From NCBI GenBank assembly GCA_025201345.1, contig JAIXMG010000003.1, forward strand, positions 682,001 through 746,000: a stretch of 64,000 bases of DNA, given 5' to 3'. The position numbers were made by a program, and so were the translations under genes. The stretch comes from Thamnidium elegans (lineage: Eukaryota > Mucoromycota > Mucoromycetes > Mucorales > Mucoraceae). Within the stretch, counting starts at the first letter, position 1, and the number at the start of each line of letters is the position of its first letter. Positions 57,044 to 64,000 of this stretch are shown here, piece after piece. Below the pieces are notes generated by a model. That model saw only the letters and a program-made list of their open reading frames with translations, ran no database searches and was not told where the DNA came from.

Positions 57044-57460
57044 GATATTTCGCTTGTTTTATTATTATTTGACACATACTAGATTATAGTGATTTTCCCA
57101 CTGTAAAAAAAAATAAAATAAAAAAAATAACTAAATAAAAACTCGATATATACTACAATAAACCATTGACACAAAATATAACGAATAACTAAACAGCCTC
57201 CTACTATCATTTGTTTATCACTTATCAAACCTTTCTATCCTTTTATCTAATTTTTCTTACCTTATAAAACGTTGGTATATCTGAACATTATAATTTTTAA
57301 AAGCCATTTTTTTTTTTAAAAAAAAAAGGATTAAATAGCTCATGTAATCGAAAATATAGACGAATAAAATGAGAAGTGTCAACAATGACCTAATTGGTAA
57401 ATTAAGAGTGTACGACGGTATAAAATTAGGTTTTTATTTTAACATCTAAATAGCATAGGC
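57044..57460. other. Convergent intergenic region, no gene seen
   Basis: The 3' flanks of the ABCD4-like and Skt5-like genes, AT-rich, with a T11A10 palindromic tract near 57307-57328. Confidence 0.6.
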
Positions 57461-60000
57461 TTATTGTATTGTACAGATATTATTCTGTTCACGGGTATAA
57501 TGCTTTTTGTTGAGCTCATCATTATCATCATCATCGTCATCATCGCGTTTCACTTTAGGGTCTGAGATAACCACAGTTAAATAATTTTGTTTTTTATCTA
57601 ATGGTCCCTTTTTTGATCTTCTTGAACCATCAGCCAAAGGTCTGTTTAGTTTTTCAGCAGCGGGTTGGTATCCTTTAGAAGCCGCTTTACCAAAGTATTC
57701 TAGAGCGAGCGGGAAGTCTGGAGTCACACCAATACCATCTTCATAGTACTTGCTATAAATAAATATTAATAAATAAGTAAATAAAAAGAGGTATATACAT
57801 TGTTGACAACCTTATATAAATATTTACCCTAATACATATTCTGCTTGATCAAAGCCAAGATCTGCGGAACGTCGACACCATTTAAAGGCCATATCTTTTT
57901 GAGCAGCAAGTAAACCAGGAATACCATGAGAATAAATGCGAGATAAATCAAGCATAGCACCAGCATGATTGACTTCAGCAGCCTTCATATAGTTTTGATA
58001 AGCTTGCCAGGAATCACAGAGTTGACCAAGTATACCCTTTTCAGAAACTTGTCCCATGAAATAAATTGCGTCTGGGTAACCATGATGGGCTGATTTCTTT
58101 AAATATTTAAGCGCCAAACTATAGTTTATTTTACCGGGACTATCATCAATAGCTGTACTCACATTTCTAATATAAATATAGTTAATACCATATATATATT
58201 ATATATATATATATTTTAAATAAACCTTTGAATACCGATACGGTCAAATTCATTAGCGTGTATACAACCAAGTACAAAAGCTGGTTCCGCACTAGCAGCA
58301 TCTTCCATATCCGCTGCTTGTTTCAGGAATGCCATGCCTTTCGGAATATCCTTTTTTTTCTTTAGTTGACCGCGTAATAAAATTTTTGCCATTTTCTAAC
58401 ACACAAAAAAGAAGAGGGGTTAATTTTCGAAATATACATGAAATTTAATGTGTACACTACTTACATATATAGATAATGTATGTTTTTCTTTTGCTCCTTT
58501 TTCATAGCATTGTATAGCTTTCGTGTTATTCCCACGTTTCTTCCACAGATGAGCTAATTCATAGTGTGCATCTATCCAACCTGCTTTGGAAGAAGCTAAA
58601 AAACATTTGAATGCTTTATTTTCTTGTATCTTTTCATATCCAGGAATAACACAATCGTCGGCTAGCGGACCTATAAGATGCCATTTACCCTTGATAAACA
58701 ATGCTTCCGGCTGTCCAGCCTTTGCTAATCTTTCTATCCAATAACCAGCTTCGGATAATAACCGATGTCTTGTCTCTGAAGGACTTTCTACCGTCTTGTT
58801 CTTTTTGATATTAGGTAACGATACAGAGGAAGCAGAAGTGACGGGTATAGTAGTAAGATTTTTTTCATACAGTTTAGATATTTGTAACAGATATCTTGCA
58901 TAAGTCATTTGAGTTTCTTTATTACGCGTCTTGATAGCCATACGACGATAGAGTTTGGTATTAGACCTGATATTAATTAAACTGCAAGATGCAATACTAA
59001 GTGTACATTTATTACGATTATCGTCTTCGTTAAAGTATTGTTCTGCTTTATTGCCTTTAATGACTTCATCAGTGGCATTGGATATTTCTTCAGGAACAAG
59101 CTTAGGAATAGATCCAATAGAAGCGCGTTCTCGCACCACAGTGGCAGATCGAGAAGTACCCCAAGGGGAAGGAATACGAGAAGAAATAGGTGATGCACTT
59201 GTTGGTTGAAAATATTTTTCTGTGCTTGCAAATGAAGTATCTTCCATTGTATTTAAAAGAGGCATTGAATGCCTGTGCTTTTGATCGATTAAGAGCTTTG
59301 GAGGAGTGGGTACAGAAAAGGAAGAAATAGAAGTTTGTTGAGAAGAAAGATCGCTGCTGGTACTGCTACTGCTATTACTATCTCCATATGATTGAACAAC
59401 GGATTGATCTAGTTTTTGTAAAAGTATTGAATTAGAAAAGAGTTCTTCCTTTGAAACCTTTCTGTTGAGAGCTTGTAAATCATCTAGTGTAGGCTCAAAA
59501 GGTTTTTCCAAGTGAGTTTCTAATGGAAGATAACCACCTTTTGAAAAAGGTACAGGCGTGGTTTCTATTTTTAGACTATCAGATCGAGATATATTTTTAG
59601 AGTTATTTCCAGAAGAAGATGTCTTCCAGTCACTACTGGTAGTAATAACATCGTTGTTGTTGTATTGAGGAGTGAAAACAGAAGGACGTTGATAAGGGTA
59701 ATAAGGGTCTGGTTGATTGTAATAATAATCGGAGTGTGCTTGTGTTAGCAATAAATGACTTAGTTGCATATTAAACTGCTGCGTAGGTGATTCGGTAAAA
59801 TAAATTTCTTGATTGTTTATTTCATTGTTCATTATAAATTGGTTAGTTGTAGTCCAAGCTGGACCAACAGAGACATAACCATTGTTGTTAGGTGATGTAC
59901 TATGTTCTGGTAGTTTATTCAATGGGATCTTTGGTAAAGGTTTCTTTTTATGAATAGTTCCAAGTGTTGATTGTTGAAATAGAACTGGCTCTATTATTTT

Positions 60001-60045
<45 letters not shown>

Positions 60046-60149
60046 TAATAAACTACATATGTTATACATTTTTTTTTTTTACCTTCAGTAATACAATCTT
60101 CTTGTTTATTTAATGTGTCAACAGAGGTATTAGTGGGGGCAACACGCAT
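57461..60149 (-). CDS. Sel1-repeat protein, Skt5/Chs4-like chitin synthase activator
   Basis: Five exons (60149-60083, 59990-58465, 58395-58226, 58166-57828, 57752-57461) give 797 aa. The N-terminal ~450 residues are Ser/Thr/Pro/Asn-rich and disordered. The C-terminal ~350 residues form Sel1-like repeats with the usual A-xx-LA-xx-G pattern (for example QPEALFIKGKWHLIG, SAHHGYPDAIYFMGQV, SADLGFDQAEYVLG). In fungi this layout is that of Skt5/Chs4 regulators, which bind and activate class IV chitin synthases at bud or septum sites. The tail is acidic (an Asp run near the end) and no clear CaaX prenylation box is present, unlike yeast Skt5. Intron 1 contains a ~42-A run. Confidence 0.8.
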
Positions 60150-60483
60150 AATAAATAATATACAAAAAAGAAAAGAAAAATGAGCTTTTTAAAGCTGTAG
60201 TGTATAAAAGAAGTAGCAGCGAAAATATAAAAAAAAAGAAATAAAATAGTTTTATATGCAAATAAATCATAATAATGTCCATATTTGTAAAATGATGTTT
60301 TGATGTTTTGAGTTTGAGGAAGGTTGCGCAAGCTATACCAATTAAGAGGCAAATACCTATTGCTTACGTCATTTATAATAAGAAATTGATTATTTTATTA
60401 GCATACAAAAGGAAAAGAGTGGATATAAAAAGGGTATACATATATATATATATAATTAAAAAAAAAAGAAGGGGGGTTTTTTT
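60150..60483. other. Intergenic, no gene seen
   Basis: A short region between the Skt5-like start and the stop of the next minus-strand gene, with a TA repeat near 60436-60455. No gene is recognised. Confidence 0.6.
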
Positions 60484-61746
60484 TTACTGTTGTTCTTGAT
60501 TGAAATAACATTTTTCACACACACGTTGTAACTGAGAAGCTAAAACAGATAAGGATTCTAAAGTACCTTCAGGGTCTTGAAGAATGTCAGTAGAGTTTAA
60601 GAATACTTTCCAAGGTGAACACTTGTCACACACAACCAGACCACACTTTCGGCAATGATGCCGTCTTAATAAAAATCCAAATTTCTTTACGCATACTCTG
60701 CAAGTCTTTGCAACAGCATCTGATTCCCATTCATATTTAGATGCTTCTTGTTCAAATATATCCATTCGAGGAGTCCAGTCTTGATTTACAACCCAAGGGT
60801 TATTCATGTTTTCATGCAACTCTTCATTTGGACCAAGTTCCCTTCTTGAACCTTGCTGCTGCTGTGTAACATTTACGGATTCACAAGAAGGAACCTTATT
60901 ATTTAGTCTATCAATATGTGCCATATAAGATCGAACCAAAGTAGAAGCTTGGTGCTTTCTAAATTCATTTTCATCCGCTATTTTTTTTTTGTGTGTGCAC
61001 AAATTAATATATACGTACCATAATATACTTTTTTTCTTCTTTTTTTTTACTTACATTTCATTGATTCTGTTAATATTTCAATAGCTTGATTATACTTTTG
61101 TAAATCTTCTCTTATGACTTCAATATCAGTGTCACCATCAAACTCGGTACTAGCATCCGATTTGACAGTCTGAATAATAGTATCAGCCTGTAACAAATAA
61201 TCATTGATTGGTACTTCTTCATCTTCATTTTCTTCATCCATGTTCGCAATTGTTACATTTTCACCACGATGACTTCCTTTAGTTAAATCCATTCTTCTCT
61301 TCATAACCCGTACCCATCTTCTACGTCTAACCCAATTATAACCACTGGTAGGTGCTACAGGAGTCCAAGTTGCATCATCTTCATTAAATGATTTAGCGTA
61401 TTGCCAACCTGAAGTTGGATCTACGCGTGGATCACTGTAATCAATTTGCCAATCCGTAAGCCAAAACCAGTTAGACAAGTTTGAAATACGATGATTATTA
61501 GTACTTGTAGCAGGTAATGATACCATTTCTTTTGACATAGGATCACCTGTAGCATGATCCGACCAAGGACCTCTGGTATCTGACTTGGTAAGATATGTCT
61601 CGCTAAACTGAGGACGTGATAAACCTAATAAAGATGTCGATCTTTGATTTTCATGTAAAATGACAATGACTGTAACATGAAATTCTAACAAGTCATATGT
61701 TGCACCAAACATGGAAGCACGTTTATTACCAGGATTTAAGACGCCT

Positions 61747-61784
<38 letters not shown>

Positions 61785-62715
61785 CATTGAACGGAAATAA
61801 TAATAATAATAACACAAAAATACCTTCTGTATGTTGAAGATGCCACCATTTACGTCCTGCCTTTTCCAACATTTCACAAATATATGATTCACCAGCAGCA
61901 GCACTTACATCATAAGCAGCTTCACCAAAATTATTTTTGATTAAAGGGTTGGCACGAGCTTCATCCAACAAGTACTCTACAATAGACATGTATCCCTTGG
62001 AAGCGGCATTGACTAGAGGAAATATATTTTTTAGTATCAATAGGTATATGCACCTAAATTAACTTACTAAGTGGAGTATGACCCATTTTACTTCTAACAT
62101 CTACTTTTGCCTTTCGATCTACTAAAAGCCGGACAATTCTAAAGTAACCTCTAGAACAAGCGTTATGAAGAGCAGTCCAACCATCTTTATCCTTTTGATG
62201 AATATTGGCATCAGTATCTAATAGATACTCTACTACGTGATAATGTCCATTATAAGCAGCTTTTAACAAAGCAGTCTGTAATAATAATAACAGTAATAAT
62301 AAATATAAACGCGTACAAAATAACGACCAAGAAATATTATTACCTCTCCTTCTTTATCAGTGGAATCAACTCTCACTGCATACTCTTCTACAAGACAAGT
62401 AATTATTTTTAAGTGACCTCTAGAAGCAGCAAAGTGTAAGCAAGTAAGACCGGTTGCAGGATGAGGATCATTAACAGCCTTTAACTGATCAGGCACCATT
62501 TGTAAAAACTGCTTTAATAAAGCTAAATTGCCAGATAAAGCCACAGATCTCAACGTCTTGTGTTCTTTTGACCTGTGTTGCTTTAAAGAAGGTGAAGAGA
62601 TGACTGGTATAGGATTTACATGAGGTAACTTGATGTACTTATTATGAGAGTAACCATAATAAGTATGAGATTCACCAGGTACAGCAGGTGTACAAAAGTC
62701 TAAAACTGCTGCCAT
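60484..62715 (-). CDS. Ankyrin-DysF-FYVE protein
   Basis: Five exons (62715-62344, 62275-62068, 62012-61824, 61744-61055, 60977-60484) give 650 aa. Residues ~60-250 are ankyrin repeats (TGLTCLHFAASRGHLKI, TALHNACSRGYFRIV). Then comes a dysferlin-type domain: SNWFWLTDWQIDY followed by GWQYAKSF and, later, WVRRRRWVRVMKR, the DysFN/DysFC halves. The C-terminal ~70 residues are a FYVE finger: TCRVC, then RRHHCRKCG and VVCDKCS, with the R(R/K)HHCR PI3P-binding motif. The combination suggests a PI3P-directed endosomal or peroxisomal/membrane-contact scaffold. I do not know a characterised protein with this exact order. Confidence 0.9.
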
Positions 62716-63423
62716 TATTTTTTACTTTATTTTTTTGTATGATGAAAGAAAGGGACAACAACAACAACAAAAAAAAAGGGGAAAAAAAAAGAGTCTTTGT
62801 TGTGTGTGTAACCAAGACTGAGTGCACCTCATTGACACCATATTTGGAATGTAGCGAGGTGTTGTCAATCTCATTGTTATAAAAAATTGGGGGGTTTTCT
62901 TATGCGCAACAAAAAAAAGGGAGTGATGAAAAGGAGGGAAAAGAAAGAAAGAAAGAAAAAGCATGTGTATATACACCGTGAATAAATGTGTAACGGGTTC
63001 CCTTTAAATCGTTTACTAATACTTAGAAATACAATAATTACGCTGCCAAAAAGAAGCTCGTGTTGTTTAAAAGTTCTCTATCAGTGCAATAATGATTTGC
63101 AGCAGAGGCAAAAAAAAAAAAAAAAAAAAAAGTAATCCCTGCGATATTTGATATGCCTAGATCTTTTCTTTGTATCTTTTTGTAGGCGTACAGCACCTGC
63201 TGATACTACTTCTAGTAAATACAAGGGGCTTAGAGCAACTAACAATTGACGTGTCTAAACAGTTCTTCCCGCAAAAAAAAAGAAGGGGGCAGATAGAAAA
63301 ACACATGGCGAAATTCGACTCCTCCGTATTATTTGAACTAGCGCCAAAAGAAAAGGTGCACATATAAAAAAAACTAAAGTTTTCTTGTTCTTCTTTTTTT
63401 TTCTAAACAATTATACTTTTATA
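62716..63423. other. Divergent intergenic region, no gene seen
   Basis: The upstream regions of two divergent genes, with an A run near 63110. A 65-codon plus frame at 63170 has no family features and was rejected. Confidence 0.55.
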
Positions 63424-63930
63424 ATGACTAATGATATTACTACAGCTGACGAAGGGGAAAATCTTAGAAAGCAATATGAGAATATGTCGTATAATGAAAT
63501 GTCTTTAAAGCTTGCAGAGAATTATAAGCAGCTTCAAGAGTTACTTGGTAATAGAATTAGTATTCCAACAACAGAAGAATCGAGTGATTATGAAGAAGAA
63601 GATGATGAGGAAGAAGAAGAAGAAGTAGATATAGAACAGCAACAAAAAGAAGAAAAAACCAAATTATTTTTAAAGAGTGTTTCTAGTGGAGATGTAGAAA
63701 AAGTAAAATACTACCTTGAACAAGAAATTGATGATATTGATATTAATGGTAAAGACGAAGATGGTACCACGCCTTTGATCTACGCTGCATGTTTTGGAAA
63801 ATTCGAAATATCTCAGTTATTATTATCTGCTGGTGCAAACATTGATAATCAAGACGGACGTAAGGAGCCTTTTTATTTTTTTCCCCTTTTTTAGTTTTAT
63901 TTTTTATTTTTTCTCTCCTTTTGTGTATTG

Positions 63931-63970
<40 letters not shown>

Positions 63971-64000
63971 GATGGTTGGTCTGCTTTAATGTGGGCAACA
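63424..64000 (+). CDS. Ankyrin-repeat protein, partial (runs off the window)
   Basis: Exon 1 (63424-63859) encodes a helical N-terminus, an acidic stretch (an E/D run near residue 60), and ankyrin repeats (GTTPLIYAACFGKFEISQLL). A long ATT-repeat intron follows, ending in ATTAG|ATGGTTGG, and exon 2 starts at 63972 with GWSALMWAT, a further repeat. The 3' end lies outside the window. The domain content after the repeats, and hence the function, is unknown. Confidence 0.85.

Noticed and set aside
63170..63367. 65-codon plus frame between two divergent genes
   Set aside because: Crosses a homopolymer, lacks motifs and sits in a promoter region.

Overview
The window is nuclear DNA of a filamentous, early-diverging fungus, most likely a Mucoromycota/Mucorales species. 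The DNA is AT-rich and full of homopolymer runs. Genes have many short GT-AG introns. The gene content fits: an ABCD4-type cobalamin transporter that Dikarya lack, Fanzor (eukaryotic TnpB) relics, a StuA/EFG1-type APSES factor, an Skt5-like chitin synthase activator, and an ankyrin-DysF-FYVE protein. I rebuilt gene models by hand from translated exons. Every accepted splice join keeps the frame and restores a family motif, but boundaries can be off by a base or two.

Layout. 0.8-2.7 kb: Sec7-PH Arf-GEF. 3.4-8.4 kb: a decayed transposon island made of two diverged ~1 kb direct repeats around a MULE transposase relic, plus a broken small gene with a MITE-like hairpin in its intron. 9.8-18 kb: GT77-like glycosyltransferase, Caprin-like RGG protein, PNKP DNA-repair kinase/phosphatase, MOZART1, a small membrane protein, Old Yellow Enzyme. 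18.5-22.7 kb: second island with an IS630/Tc1-type transposase relic, a GST pseudogene and a near-perfect 1,989-bp palindrome bounded by TA. 22.8-37 kb: CCCH-methyltransferase, CinA/MoCF-like protein, 2-oxoglutarate dehydrogenase E1, EF-hand protein, PEP carboxykinase, APSES factor. 37.9-40.9 kb: third island with a truncated Fanzor-like gene behind a Tc1 transposase relic. 41-48.3 kb: a 46-aa hydrophobic protein, an arrestin-fold protein, bL17m, IBA57, TSR3, an SCP2 protein and COQ7. 48.9-52 kb: tRNA-Asn and a nearly full-length but broken Fanzor. 52-64 kb: diverged poly(A) polymerase, 2OG-Fe(II) oxygenase, ABCD4-like transporter, Skt5-like Sel1 protein, ANK-DysF-FYVE protein and the start of an ankyrin protein.

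Function. Several genes share a mitochondrial theme (E1 of 2-oxoglutarate dehydrogenase, bL17m, IBA57, COQ7), and bL17m and IBA57 are divergently transcribed from a 179-bp gap. OGDH, PEPCK, the SCP2 protein and the 46-aa protein have C/T-ended, strongly biased codons, which suggests high expression. There is no sign of a biosynthetic cluster; host genes are ordinary and separated by transposon islands.

The most unusual elements are the palindrome with two outward-reading copies of an RRM-like gene, and the two Fanzor (RNA-guided nuclease family) relics.
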